Positions 24,609-33,468 of a stretch of DNA of 63,253 nucleotides are shown piece after piece. The stretch lies in the NCBI RefSeq assembly GCF_051062515.1, contig NZ_JAMXEK010000009.1, one strand, 5' to 3'. The translations under genes were made by a program, and so were the position numbers. Source of the stretch: Aliarcobacter sp017996075 (GTDB lineage: Bacteria; Campylobacterota; Campylobacteria; Campylobacterales; Arcobacteraceae). Numbering within the stretch: position 1 is the first letter of the stretch; every line of letters begins with the position of its first letter. The notes under the pieces are model-generated. The model worked only from the letters and a program-made list of their open reading frames with translations. It had not been told where the DNA came from and searched no databases.

Positions 24609-25747
24609 TGTATGATTTTTTTCCTTTTTCAGGAGTTGGATTTTTTATAATAAGTTTTTCATTTATTCTTTTCTTACATATATTTAAAAATATTTTAAGT
24701 AAATTTATCTCATATAAAATGGTTATTTTTATAGCTGTTGTTGTTTATATATCTTTTGCTATTCCTGACTCTTATTTGATCTTTTTACTTCTTATTTATA
24801 CTTATGTTATTTACTATATTTTTGTAAAAAATGATTACAAAGAGACACTTTTTGCAATGATTGTTATAGCCTTTCCTATGATGTTACATAAAATTGATTT
24901 AGATAATCCTATGTTTAAAATTATAGGTATTTCATATATTACATTTAGAACTATTCAAGCAATAGTTGATAGTCACAACTATGGAAAACTATCATTTTTT
25001 GAGTTTACATCATTTTTACTATTTCCTACAACTCTACTAGCAGGTCCAATAGATAGATCATACAGATTTCAAGAGGATTTACAAAAAGGTTATGAAAATT
25101 TAACTTTAGCAAATATATTAAAAGGTTGGGAAATTTTAGTTGTTGGAGTTTTATTTAAATTCGTTTTTGCAAAGCTTGTTACTATGTATTGGCTTGGAAA
25201 AATAGATGAAAATAGTATCTTGTTTTTTGATATGGCAAATAGTGCATATGCATACACAACTTATCTTTTTTTTGATTTTGCTGGGTATAGTGCAATGGCT
25301 GTTGGATTAAGTATAATGATGGGTATTTTTGTTCCAATGAACTTTAATCATCCATATCTTGCACCAAATCCACAAGATTTCTGGAGAAGATTTCACATAA
25401 CTTTAGGGAGTTGGCTAACTGATTACTTCTTTAAACCATTATATAAATATCTTCATAATTTTGATTTTCTAAAGAAAAGAAAGTTACTTATACAAAATAT
25501 TGCAATAACATGTACTTTTTTGCTTATGGGAGTTTGGAATGGTTTAAATTGGTACTTTATTTTTAGTGGTTTTTTATTTGGAATCTATTCAAGTATTCAT
25601 AACTCTTATGTTTTGTATGTTAAAAAGGGTGGATATGACTATTTTTCATTTTTTCCAGATATTATAAGTATAAATTTAAAAAGATTTTTGATGATAAATG
25701 CAGCAGTTTTTGCTCTATATTTTTTTAGTGGAAGGGTTCCTTTATGA
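24608..25747 (+). CDS. dltB: DltB-like MBOAT acyltransferase with Asn at the catalytic His position
   Basis: A 379-residue membrane-bound O-acyltransferase with about ten hydrophobic segments. Family motifs include PTTLLAGPIDR, FFDFAGYSAMAVGLS, NPQDFWRRFHITLGSW (His263) and LLMGVWNGLNWYFIFSG. In DltB and other MBOATs the last motif is GxWHG and its His is the putative catalytic residue; here codon 25538-25540 gives Asn311. The spacing His263 to Asn311 (48) is close to the usual His-His spacing, so the alignment is secure by eye. The enzyme is otherwise intact, so either Asn is functional in this branch or activity is altered. It overlaps dltX and dltA. Confidence 0.88.
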   Translation: MYDFFPFSGVGFFIISFSFILFLHIFKNILSKFISYKMVIFIAVVVYISFAIPDSYLIFLLLIYTYVIYYIFVKNDYKETLFAMIVIAFPMMLHKIDLDNPMFKIIGISYITFRTIQAIVDSHNYGKLSFFEFTSFLLFPTTLLAGPIDRSYRFQEDLQKGYENLTLANILKGWEILVVGVLFKFVFAKLVTMYWLGKIDENSILFFDMANSAYAYTTYLFFDFAGYSAMAVGLSIMMGIFVPMNFNHPYLAPNPQDFWRRFHITLGSWLTDYFFKPLYKYLHNFDFLKKRKLLIQNIAITCTFLLMGVWNGLNWYFIFSGFLFGIYSSIHNSYVLYVKKGGYDYFSFFPDIISINLKRFLMINAAVFALYFFSGRVPL

Positions 25748-27180
25748 GATTCGATTTTAAACTTTTAGATTTTGTTGAGTGTGAAAAAGAGTTTGACAAA
25801 TTGGCTGTTTGTGGAAGTGACAAAGATTTAACGTGGAGTGAGTTAAAAAATCAAGTAGATAGTTTTAAGAAGAAACTTCAAAAATATAATCTTCCAAAAG
25901 GGCATCCAGTTCTTATTTATGGACATAAGGAAGTAGATTTTATTGTAAGTATTATAAGCTGTATGAGTTTAGGGTTTCCATATATTCCTATTGATACAAT
26001 TTATCCAAAAGATAGAGTTGATAAAATAGCAACTATTGTAAAATCTTCTATTAAGATAGATACAATAGAAAATAAAATAGATTTTAATCAAAGCAATATA
26101 TCTACTTCTTATTTATTAAGTGACCCAATAATTTATATTATTTTTACATCAGGAAGTACAGGTGAACCAAAAGGGGTTCAAATTACGCAAAACTCTATTT
26201 TGGATTTTGAAAAGTGGTTAAATAGTGATTTTGGACTATCAAAAGATAGTGTATTTATGAATCAAGCACCTTTTAGTTTTGATTTATCTGTTTATGAATT
26301 AGTTGGTTTTTTATCTTTAGGAGCAACTATTGTTTTAAATAGTAAAGATACTATAGAAAATCATCTTCTATATTTTGAAAGATTGAAAAAATACTCTTGC
26401 GATGTTTGGGTTTCAACGCCATCATTCATTAGTAAGCTTTTACTTTCATCTGAGTTTGAAGAAAAAAATATAAAAAGTTTAAAAACCTTTCTTTTTTGTG
26501 GAGAGGTTTTGCCTTCAAACACTGTAAAAAGAATAAAAAATAGTTTTCCATCTTCTATTGTTTTAAATACATATGGACCAACAGAAGCTACAGTTGCTAC
26601 AACTTTGATAGAAATCACATCTGATATTTTAGAAAAATATTCAAAAAATTTACCAGTTGGTTATGTAAAAGAGAATTCAAAGATAAATTTATTAGATATT
26701 GATGAGCAAAATATTGGTGAACTTGAGATTGTTGGAGACAATGTATCTATTGGATATTTTAAAAATGAAGAGTTAAATAAGCAAAAATTTGAGAAAAAAT
26801 ATGAAAAAAGAAGTTTCAGAACAGGAGATTTCGGTTATTTTGAAGATGGTTTACTATTTTTTGCAAATAGAAAAGATGAACTTATAAAACTTCATGGATT
26901 TAGAATAGAACTAGGAGAGATAGATAAAGAGCTTCTTAGTGATAAAATGGTAAGTGAATCTATAACAATTCCACTAAAAAGGGGAAATGATGTTGCAAAG
27001 ATTATCTCTTTTGTTATAGGTTCTAAATCTTTAGATATTGAAGTTTTAAAGCATAATATTTCAAAAAATCTTCCATACTATATGATTCCATCAGATATTG
27101 TTGTGTTAGATAAATTTCCATACAATTCAAACCATAAAATTGATAAAAATGAGTTGATAAATATTTATAAAAGTATCTAA
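25744..27180 (+). CDS. dltA: DltA-like D-alanine:carrier ligase
   Basis: A 478-residue adenylating enzyme that activates D-alanine with ATP and loads it on DltC. Core motifs are FTSGSTGEPKG (134-144), NTYGPTEATVA near 277, FRTGDFGYF near 357 and a C-terminal catalytic Lys in NHKIDKNEL near 469. The size matches DltA rather than a larger NRPS module. Last gene of the operon with a four-base overlap with dltB, closed by a hairpin terminator. The choice of D-alanine is inferred from the full Dlt set. Confidence 0.88.
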   Translation: MRFDFKLLDFVECEKEFDKLAVCGSDKDLTWSELKNQVDSFKKKLQKYNLPKGHPVLIYGHKEVDFIVSIISCMSLGFPYIPIDTIYPKDRVDKIATIVKSSIKIDTIENKIDFNQSNISTSYLLSDPIIYIIFTSGSTGEPKGVQITQNSILDFEKWLNSDFGLSKDSVFMNQAPFSFDLSVYELVGFLSLGATIVLNSKDTIENHLLYFERLKKYSCDVWVSTPSFISKLLLSSEFEEKNIKSLKTFLFCGEVLPSNTVKRIKNSFPSSIVLNTYGPTEATVATTLIEITSDILEKYSKNLPVGYVKENSKINLLDIDEQNIGELEIVGDNVSIGYFKNEELNKQKFEKKYEKRSFRTGDFGYFEDGLLFFANRKDELIKLHGFRIELGEIDKELLSDKMVSESITIPLKRGNDVAKIISFVIGSKSLDIEVLKHNISKNLPYYMIPSDIVVLDKFPYNSNHKIDKNELINIYKSI

Positions 27181-27204
27181 AACAAAGAGTTTTATCTCTT
27201 TGTT
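27181..27204. terminator. Bidirectional terminator between dltA and the DUF2325 gene
   Basis: Nine-base arms AACAAAGAG and CTCTTTGTT with a 6-base loop directly after the dltA stop codon; also positioned to end the convergent DUF2325 transcript. Confidence 0.75.
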
Positions 27205-27213
27205 TATATAAAT

Positions 27214-27546
27214 TTACAGTTCTTTATTATAGCAGTTTGCATAACATTGACTACAATCTTTTATCCCCATAATTTTTACATATTCATCATATACACAAGA
27301 TATTGATCTTTTAGCACAAATAAATGGAATATTTCTTTTTTTAGCTTCATTTTTATATTTTAGCATTGTATTGTGGTTTAAAAAAGATGTTAGCATAACT
27401 ATACAATCTGTATCTTGTGGTAATTTTTTCTTAGGTGCTGAAGATTTTTTTCTTGCATCCCAGTGATTTATAGTTTTTGCTCCCATTTGTGTTAGCATAG
27501 AAGATATTTGAGATATTTGGTCTCCGCCAATTATTAAAATACTCAT
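27214..27546 (-). CDS. DUF2325 domain protein
   Basis: A 110-residue Rossmann-like protein with the DUF2325 pattern: N-terminal SILIIGGDQ, DCIVMLTSFLNHNTM, and RNIPFICAKRSIS. A C-terminal cysteine cluster, CSQCYANC, could bind a metal or iron-sulfur cluster. No function is established for this family. Two Fur-like palindromes stand directly upstream, one only 15 bases ahead of the ATG, so iron-responsive control is likely. A role in metal stress is an inference. Confidence 0.85.
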   Translation of the reverse strand: MSILIIGGDQISQISSMLTQMGAKTINHWDARKKSSAPKKKLPQDTDCIVMLTSFLNHNTMLKYKNEAKKRNIPFICAKRSISCVYDEYVKIMGIKDCSQCYANCYNKEL

Positions 27547-27560
27547 TATTTCCCTTCATA

Positions 27561-27577
27561 TTGATAATTAATATCAA
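27561..27577 (-). promoter_or_regulatory. Fur-like palindrome, proximal
   Basis: TTGATAATTAATATCAA, 15 bases upstream of the DUF2325 start. It fits the 7-1-7 Fur pattern TGATAAT-N-ATTATCA with one mismatch per pair, and its 16-base core is identical to the site at 48778. Confidence 0.55.
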
Positions 27578-27615
27578 AATATTAGTGGAATAAAACTTTG
27601 ATTTTTATTAAAATA

Positions 27616-27630
27616 TGATAATTGGTATCA
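27616..27630 (-). promoter_or_regulatory. Fur-like palindrome, distal
   Basis: TGATAATTGGTATCA, a second weaker site about 40 bases upstream of the proximal one. Confidence 0.45.
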
Positions 27631-27664
27631 AAAAGAAAAAGATTTTTGTAAAAGAGATGTAAAA

Positions 27665-27688
27665 AACAACTAGGCTATGCTAGTTGTT
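27665..27688 (-). terminator. Terminator of the transglycosylase gene
   Basis: Arms AACAACTAG and CTAGTTGTT with a 6-base loop; on the minus strand it follows the stop codon at 27694 and runs into a T-rich tract. Confidence 0.7.
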
Positions 27689-27693
27689 ATATT

Positions 27694-28191
27694 TTACACG
27701 TTGAATTTTTTTAGTTCTTTAATTATTAGAGCAATCTCTTTTGAGTACTCTTTTGCTTGTTTGCTATTAAATTTATAACCAGCATTGTAGCTTCCCCAAA
27801 CTTTTGTCCAATCATTTCTATGGATTTTTTGCCAAAAAGTAAGCTCTTCTATCGCATTTTTTGTAGCAAACTGAAAATCTGAAACCAACTTTGATGCAAA
27901 AACATTTCTATTCCAAGTAGTATCTTTTATATTTTGTCTACTTAAAACAGTTTTTATATTTGCTTGATAAAGACCAAAATCTTTTGTGTCAAGATTTACC
28001 ATATACTCACCAAGTTTTGATTCTTTGATTGCTATTGCCATCAAAGTATAACTAAGTCCAGTATCTTGCCCATGCTTTTTTATCTCTTTTAGTGTTTCTA
28101 GTTGCTCTTGTGTTAAGTTCTTTATATCTACGTTAGATGCAAAAACATTAGAAATAAATAGTAAAATCAGTAATAAAGATTTAAATTTCAA
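27694..28191 (-). CDS. Lytic-transglycosylase-like (SLT/lysozyme-fold) secreted protein
   Basis: A 165-residue protein with a Sec signal peptide (cleavage near VFA-SN). The mature part has the goose-lysozyme/SLT pattern: catalytic Glu57 in AIAIKESKLG, the DFGLYQ motif in place of GLMQ, and WGSYNAG near the C-terminus. Such enzymes cut the glycan strands of peptidoglycan. It is much shorter than Slt70 and resembles small accessory transglycosylases used for machinery insertion. Possibly cotranscribed with the amidase and ogt genes (75-base gap). Confidence 0.82.
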   Translation of the reverse strand: MKFKSLLLILLFISNVFASNVDIKNLTQEQLETLKEIKKHGQDTGLSYTLMAIAIKESKLGEYMVNLDTKDFGLYQANIKTVLSRQNIKDTTWNRNVFASKLVSDFQFATKNAIEELTFWQKIHRNDWTKVWGSYNAGYKFNSKQAKEYSKEIALIIKELKKFNV

Positions 28192-28266
28192 TGTTTTCTC
28201 CTTTATAAAATTTTTTTAATAGGTATAAATAGTATTTTAAAATTGTGTAATAATTGTAAAATGAGA

Positions 28267-28983
28267 TTAATTTAATCCAATATCTATATATTTTCTAACT
28301 TTTAAAATTTCATCTTTATCAAATTTTGCTTCTAAAATTGTTTTATTATCATCTTTTATAATATTTCCAAATGGCGATATTATAGCACTTCCTTTTGCCA
28401 TATTATCGTTTGCACTATTACTTGCAATTACAAAACTTTGATTAACTAAAGCTAGAGCCTTACTAATAGTTTCATAATGCTCTTTTCTTTTTACTCCCCA
28501 CATAGAAGGATTTAAAATAATATCAGCACCTTTTATTTGTTCCCAAAGAGTAGGGAATCTAAGCTCAAAACATATTAAAGTTGCTATTTTTAAACCATTT
28601 ATATCTATAATTTTTATTTTACTCTCTTTTGATGGAGTAAAATATTTATCCTCATCTCCTAGAGGAAAAAGTTTTATCTTATCTTGAGTATGGACAATAT
28701 TTTTATTAAAAAAGATAAATAATCTATTATAAAATTTATCATCTTCTTTTATAATTGTTGTAATTGCTATAATTTTATTTTCTGAAAGCTCTTTTATCTC
28801 ATCTATTGCTTTTATTGAAAAAATACTAGCTTCTTCCATCTTATTATATGCAAAACCTACAAGTGCTAATTCAGGTGCTAAAATTAGTGACTCATTTTTA
28901 CAAGATAGAATTAAATTCTTTAAATTTTCAAGATTCGTTTCAAAGTTCTCACAAGTTTTCATTTGAAGAGATATTAAGTTCAT
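28267..28983 (-). CDS. Carbon-nitrogen hydrolase (nitrilase superfamily)
   Basis: The start is set at ATG 28983, which has a strong AAGGAG site and overlaps the stop codon of ogt (ATGA); an upstream start would overlap ogt by 45 bases. The 238-residue enzyme has the Glu-Lys-Cys triad: Glu38 (LAPELALVGF), Lys102 (TQDKIKLFP) and Cys138 (ATLICFELRFP). The group hydrolyses amide or nitrile bonds of small molecules (for example omega-amidase or damaged glutathione repair). The substrate cannot be read from sequence. Confidence 0.88.
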   Translation of the reverse strand: MNLISLQMKTCENFETNLENLKNLILSCKNESLILAPELALVGFAYNKMEEASIFSIKAIDEIKELSENKIIAITTIIKEDDKFYNRLFIFFNKNIVHTQDKIKLFPLGDEDKYFTPSKESKIKIIDINGLKIATLICFELRFPTLWEQIKGADIILNPSMWGVKRKEHYETISKALALVNQSFVIASNSANDNMAKGSAIISPFGNIIKDDNKTILEAKFDKDEILKVRKYIDIGLN

Positions 28984-29495
28984 TTTTCTCCTTTTTCTAA
29001 ATTTAGTAGATACTCTTTTATCCAAATTCCACCAGTGTAACCACCTATATTTCCATTATTTGCTATTACTCTATGGCAGGGTACAATAATACTTAAATTA
29101 TTTTTACCATTTGCATTTGCAACAGCCCTATATGCTTTTTCATTTCCAATATTTTTTGCTTCTTCTTTGTAGCTAATAGTTTGTCCATACTCTATTTTTT
29201 GTAAAGCTTCCCAGCATTTTATTTGAAAAGGAGTTCCTATTAGCCTAATTGGAATTGTAAAATTATCTCTTTGATTTTTAAAATACTCATCTAACTCTAT
29301 TTTTAATTTTTGAAATTTACTATCATCTTCTACAATATTTGAAGCTTTCAATATTTTTTTGAAGCTCTCTAATTTTTTATTACAAAACTCTTTTTCAAAA
29401 GGCACAAATAGTATTAGTTCCTCTTGAAAAATAGCTGCAAACATTATAAGTTTTTTAGTTTGAATAGTTGTTGTATAAATAGTGTAATCTTTCAT
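28980..29495 (-). CDS. ogt: Methylated-DNA-protein-cysteine methyltransferase
   Basis: A 171-residue DNA repair protein that transfers the methyl group from O6-methylguanine to its own cysteine. The active site is VPCHRVI with Cys140. The helix-turn-helix region before it (TISYKEEAKNIGNEKAYRAVANANGKN) and the GGYTGG turn after it are intact. Size and the absence of an Ada N-domain fit Ogt. First gene of a leftward pair with the amidase. Confidence 0.93.
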   Translation of the reverse strand: MKDYTIYTTTIQTKKLIMFAAIFQEELILFVPFEKEFCNKKLESFKKILKASNIVEDDSKFQKLKIELDEYFKNQRDNFTIPIRLIGTPFQIKCWEALQKIEYGQTISYKEEAKNIGNEKAYRAVANANGKNNLSIIVPCHRVIANNGNIGGYTGGIWIKEYLLNLEKGEK

Positions 29496-29631
29496 GTTAT
29501 GAATTGTAACATAATCATATAGAAGATTTAGTTTTCAATAATAAAAAATAAAAATGGATTCTCTTTTTTTGTATATAGTAAATTTATCTGTATAGATGTA
29601 TAATTTTGCTAATTTATGATGAGGAAAATAT

Positions 29632-30249
29632 ATGAAAAAAATTGCATTTGTAATTTTATTGTTTAGTGTTTGTAATTTGTTTGCTCAAAATAACAGATAT
29701 GATATAAAATCTGGTATTGTTGAATATGATATTTTAGGAACTACAAATTCAAAAGATCATACTTTTAGCGGAAGTAGTATTTTGTATTTTAAAGATTTTG
29801 GTAATTTAGAGTTATTTGACGAGATTATTACTCAAAAAAGAGGCTCTATAGTTGAAGAGGAGAGAAATACGTATAAAATTTCAAAAGGTAAAATCTATAC
29901 AGCAGATTTTAATGATGAGATAATTTATTCTCAAGATTTAAGTATTGATGATGAAAATCCTATTGCAAATACAAAAAATAGAGAAGCATTTAAAGAGATG
30001 GGTGCAAAGTTTTTGGGTAATGAGAATATTTTAGGATATAAGTGCGATATTTGGGAGTTAGGTGAGTATAAAATTTGGGTTTATAATAGTGTTCCTCTAA
30101 AGCAAATTAGTAAATCTTTAGGTGTTGAGCAAATGCAAATTGCTAAAAATGCAAACTTTAATATAGATATAAAAGATAATAAATTTAAACTACCAAATTT
30201 TCCGGTAAAAGCTATAGATGTTATTATAGGAGAGGGTGAAGAAGAATAA
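29632..30249 (+). CDS. Secreted protein of unknown function
   Basis: A 205-residue protein with a Sec signal peptide (cleavage near NLFA-QN) and a beta-rich mature part. The pattern GNENILGYKCDIWELGEYKIWVY followed by NSVPLKQ resembles the 'G-x-x-C-x-x-W' segment of periplasmic DUF4412-like proteins, but the match is weak. Transcribed alone with TATAAT at 29600-29605 and a GATGAGGAAA leader, ending at a strong terminator. I do not recognise its function. Confidence 0.75.
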   Translation: MKKIAFVILLFSVCNLFAQNNRYDIKSGIVEYDILGTTNSKDHTFSGSSILYFKDFGNLELFDEIITQKRGSIVEEERNTYKISKGKIYTADFNDEIIYSQDLSIDDENPIANTKNREAFKEMGAKFLGNENILGYKCDIWELGEYKIWVYNSVPLKQISKSLGVEQMQIAKNANFNIDIKDNKFKLPNFPVKAIDVIIGEGEEE

Positions 30250-30250
30250 A

Positions 30251-30277
30251 ATAGATTGAAGATTTTCTTCAATCTAT
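30251..30277. terminator. Bidirectional terminator
   Basis: Twelve-base arms ATAGATTGAAGA and TCTTCAATCTAT with a TTT loop, followed by T on the plus strand. It separates two convergent genes. Confidence 0.85.
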
Positions 30278-30281
30278 TTTT

Positions 30282-32174
30282 TTAGTTTAATAGTTTTTCA
30301 TTTTTATCTTTTGTTATAGTATAAAGTACAATAATGAATGCAATAGCTCCTAAAAATGTATTTGTAAGCATTGAAGCTAAAATACTTAAAACTAAAGCAG
30401 TGATTATAAATGGTTTTTTATCTACTAATAGTGCAAACGCAGAAGCTATAATTGCTGCAATTCCAATATAGTTGAAATATAGTAAATACCAAACATTTCC
30501 AACAATTGAACATAAGAATCCACCACCATTTAGTTTACAAGAAATATCCATATCTCTATTCATAATAAAACCATGTTTGAATAATAAAATAGCAATACAA
30601 ATAGCTACAATATAAATAATTGGTTTTTTTAACTCATTTAAACTACTATTTCTTAAAGAACCAACACATAAAATAATTACAAACACAAGATTTATAATAG
30701 CTAAAATATTGCTAAAAATATTTAGAGTTGTTTCGTTGTAAACCATTACAAGAGTGTTTATAAATAAAATAATAGCAAATAGTCTTTCAAAATTTCCAAA
30801 TTTTAATCTATCAAATTTACCAAAATATGACCATAAGAATGAAATAGCAAGTATTATTAATCCATAAATTTCAAAATTCTCATATCTTCCATTGTAAGCT
30901 ATATTTACAGTCATAATAAATATAAAAATCATACTAAAGTAAAAAGCAACTTTAGAAATAATCTCATACTGATTTTTAGAAACTATATGTTTTAAAAGTT
31001 CATAATATACATAAAGTTGTGTTCCTAAAAGTAAAATAGCCCAAATAACTTCCAAATTATTTCTTGAAATTACAACATATTGTTCAACTTGAAGCATAAA
31101 TAAAGATGCAAATATAGTATTTACAATACTAAAAGTTATAAGCCTAATTGTTGATGTTTGTTCATTTTTAAATCGAAGAAAAAATCCAAGTATTAAAACC
31201 AAAGAACCAAAAGCTAAATATAGATAGTTCGGAAAGTTTGAAACATCTCCACTAAATACATTTTTATCTGCTCTATCTTTATCAAAAATTCCCCAGAAAC
31301 CACCAACAGCACCTTCGCTTTTTCTTTTCCAAGGTTGGTCTATTGCTTCTATTATATTGTATTGCCAGTTGTGTTCATTTGCTAGTTTTACAAAATCTCT
31401 TATATAAATTGCTTGATTTATTTTACTAGGCGCAGCATCTTCTCTCATTCTTCCTTCACTTGGCCATCCTGTTTCACCAATTAAAATATTAGAAGTTCCA
31501 AGCTCTTTTTCTACTTCAAGTCTTACATTTTTTACATGTTCAATTGAATCATGAATATTTTTTGGTTCATCTTCCCAATATGGTAAAATATGAATAGTTA
31601 CAAAATCTGTAAGCTCTTTTATTTTTGGATATTTAAGCCAAAATTCCCAAACATCTGCATAAGTTACAGGATATTGTGGAAGAGCTTCTTTTACCTCTTT
31701 TATATATTTTGCTAGTTGTACATCAGTTTGATCACCTCTTAGAAGAACCTCATTTCCTACAATAATTGCTTTTATAACTTCAGGATATTGTTTGGCTAAC
31801 TCTTTTAAAGTAGCAATTTCAGCAACTGCTTGTTTCTCCTCTTTCCCTATCCAAATTCCCATTAAAACTTGCATTCCTAGCTCTTTTGCAACTTTTGGAA
31901 CAAGCTCTTGACCAACAGTTGAATAAGTTCTTACACAAGAAGTATATTTAGAAAGAAGCTCCATATCTTTTCTTATGTTCTCTTCTTTTAAAACCATTCC
32001 TTTATCAAAGAAAAATGGTGATTCATCTTTTCCATAAGGTGCATAAGATACACATTGAAGTTTGTCAAAGCTATTTGAATTATCTTTTAAGATTGCCTTT
32101 TCACCTAAATAGTGCCAAAAAAATAGTGTTGCAATAACACTACAAAATATTAAAAAAAGTCTATTTGTACTCAT
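30282..32174 (-). CDS. GH17 glucanase/transglycosylase domain fused to a multi-helix membrane region
   Basis: A 630-residue membrane protein. After an N-terminal helix (about 5-22), residues about 38-310 form a glycoside hydrolase family 17 barrel: CVSYAPYG at the start, acid/base Glu142 in IVGNEVLLRGD and nucleophile Glu234 in LIGETGWPSEG. Residues about 320-625 contain around nine membrane helices. Soluble GH17 domains act on beta-1,3-glucans; membrane fusions of this type occur next to glycosyltransferases for periplasmic or exported beta-glucans (NdvB/NdvC-like). No glycosyltransferase is beside it here; it overlaps proA by four bases. Confidence 0.82.
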   Translation of the reverse strand: MSTNRLFLIFCSVIATLFFWHYLGEKAILKDNSNSFDKLQCVSYAPYGKDESPFFFDKGMVLKEENIRKDMELLSKYTSCVRTYSTVGQELVPKVAKELGMQVLMGIWIGKEEKQAVAEIATLKELAKQYPEVIKAIIVGNEVLLRGDQTDVQLAKYIKEVKEALPQYPVTYADVWEFWLKYPKIKELTDFVTIHILPYWEDEPKNIHDSIEHVKNVRLEVEKELGTSNILIGETGWPSEGRMREDAAPSKINQAIYIRDFVKLANEHNWQYNIIEAIDQPWKRKSEGAVGGFWGIFDKDRADKNVFSGDVSNFPNYLYLAFGSLVLILGFFLRFKNEQTSTIRLITFSIVNTIFASLFMLQVEQYVVISRNNLEVIWAILLLGTQLYVYYELLKHIVSKNQYEIISKVAFYFSMIFIFIMTVNIAYNGRYENFEIYGLIILAISFLWSYFGKFDRLKFGNFERLFAIILFINTLVMVYNETTLNIFSNILAIINLVFVIILCVGSLRNSSLNELKKPIIYIVAICIAILLFKHGFIMNRDMDISCKLNGGGFLCSIVGNVWYLLYFNYIGIAAIIASAFALLVDKKPFIITALVLSILASMLTNTFLGAIAFIIVLYTITKDKNEKLLN

Positions 32175-33409
32175 TTTGTTCTAACTTGTCCTTGTCCGTA
32201 AATTTTATATTTAAATGTCGTTAAATCATTTATTCCCATAGGTCCTCTTGAGTGAAGTTTGTTTGTAGAAATTCCAACTTCAGCACCAAGTCCAAACTCT
32301 CCTCCATCTGTAAATCTAGTACTTGCATTTGCATATACACAAGCTGCATCAACTTCATTTAAAAATTTATTTATAGCAGTATAATTTTCGCTTAAAATTG
32401 CTTCAGAGTGTCCTGAGCCATGTTTTGATATGTGATCTATCGCTTCATTTAAATTTTTTACCACTTTTATATTTAAAATATTTTCTAAATACTCAATATA
32501 AAAATCTTCCTCTTTAGCTGGAGCAATTTTTATATACTCTAAAGTTTTTGGACAACCTTTAAGAATAGTTCCATGAGCACTAAGTTCTTCTTGAATTCCT
32601 GGTAATATATAAGAAGCTATCTCTTCATGAACTAAAAGAGTTTCTAAAGAGTTGCAAGCACTTGGTCTTTGACATTTTGCATTTATTACAATATTTATAG
32701 ATTTTGTTGCATTTGCATCTTTATCTATAAAAGTATGACAAACTCCTTTGTCATGTTTGATTACAGGTATACTAGAGTTTTGAGTGATAAATTTAATTAA
32801 AGCTTCACCGCCTCTTGGAACTATTAAATCTACATATTTATCTTCAACAATCAATTTTGCAACACCTTCACGGCTACTATCAGGAAGTAGTGAAACTATC
32901 TCTTTTGGAAGATTGTTTTTTTCTAAAACATCTTGTATTATTTTAGCTATTGCTTTGTTTGAGTTTTCAGCCTCTTTTCCACCTTTTAAAACACAAACAT
33001 TTCCACTTTTAAAACAAAGTGCTGCTGTATCGCTTGTTACATTTGGACGACTCTCATATATGATTGCAATAACACCAATTGGAATCGATACTTTTTGAAT
33101 ATTTAAGTTGTCTTTAGTAAGCCAACCATCTAAAACTCTTCCAACTGGCTCTGTTTGAGAAGCAATTTGTCTTATAGCATTTGCCATATCTTGAATTCTA
33201 CTATCGTTTAAGTATAATCTATCTTGCATTGCAGAACTCAAGTCAAGTTCACGTGCAAGTTTCATATCTTTAATATTTTCTTCAATAATGAAACAAGAGT
33301 TTTCTTCAAGTGCATCTGCAAATTCTAGAAGAGTTTTATTTTTGATAGCTGTGCTTAAAGTTGCTACAACACGACTACTTTCTTTTGCTTTTTGTAGAAA
33401 TTCTTTCAT
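32171..33409 (-). CDS. proA: Glutamate-5-semialdehyde dehydrogenase
   Basis: A 412-residue NADPH enzyme for the second step of proline synthesis, reducing glutamyl-5-phosphate. The ALDH-fold signatures are present, including YESRPNVTSDTAALC, KGGKEAENSN, and the catalytic Cys region INAKCQRPSACNSLETLLVH (near residue 246-252). The C-terminal GAEVGISTNKLHSRGPMGI is the ProA hallmark. Full length. Its stop overlaps the start of the GH17 gene, and thiD lies 59 bases upstream. Confidence 0.95.
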   Translation of the reverse strand: MKEFLQKAKESSRVVATLSTAIKNKTLLEFADALEENSCFIIEENIKDMKLARELDLSSAMQDRLYLNDSRIQDMANAIRQIASQTEPVGRVLDGWLTKDNLNIQKVSIPIGVIAIIYESRPNVTSDTAALCFKSGNVCVLKGGKEAENSNKAIAKIIQDVLEKNNLPKEIVSLLPDSSREGVAKLIVEDKYVDLIVPRGGEALIKFITQNSSIPVIKHDKGVCHTFIDKDANATKSINIVINAKCQRPSACNSLETLLVHEEIASYILPGIQEELSAHGTILKGCPKTLEYIKIAPAKEEDFYIEYLENILNIKVVKNLNEAIDHISKHGSGHSEAILSENYTAINKFLNEVDAACVYANASTRFTDGGEFGLGAEVGISTNKLHSRGPMGINDLTTFKYKIYGQGQVRTK

Positions 33410-33468
33410 AGATTTTTCCTAAAAATTTTGTGTAAATATACTAAAGTTTGGCTTTGTGTAGGCTTTGT

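Noticed and set aside
28984..29025. N-terminal extension of the carbon-nitrogen hydrolase
   Set aside because: It overlaps ogt by 45 bases and adds a basic stretch foreign to the family; ATG 28983 has a strong AAGGAG site.
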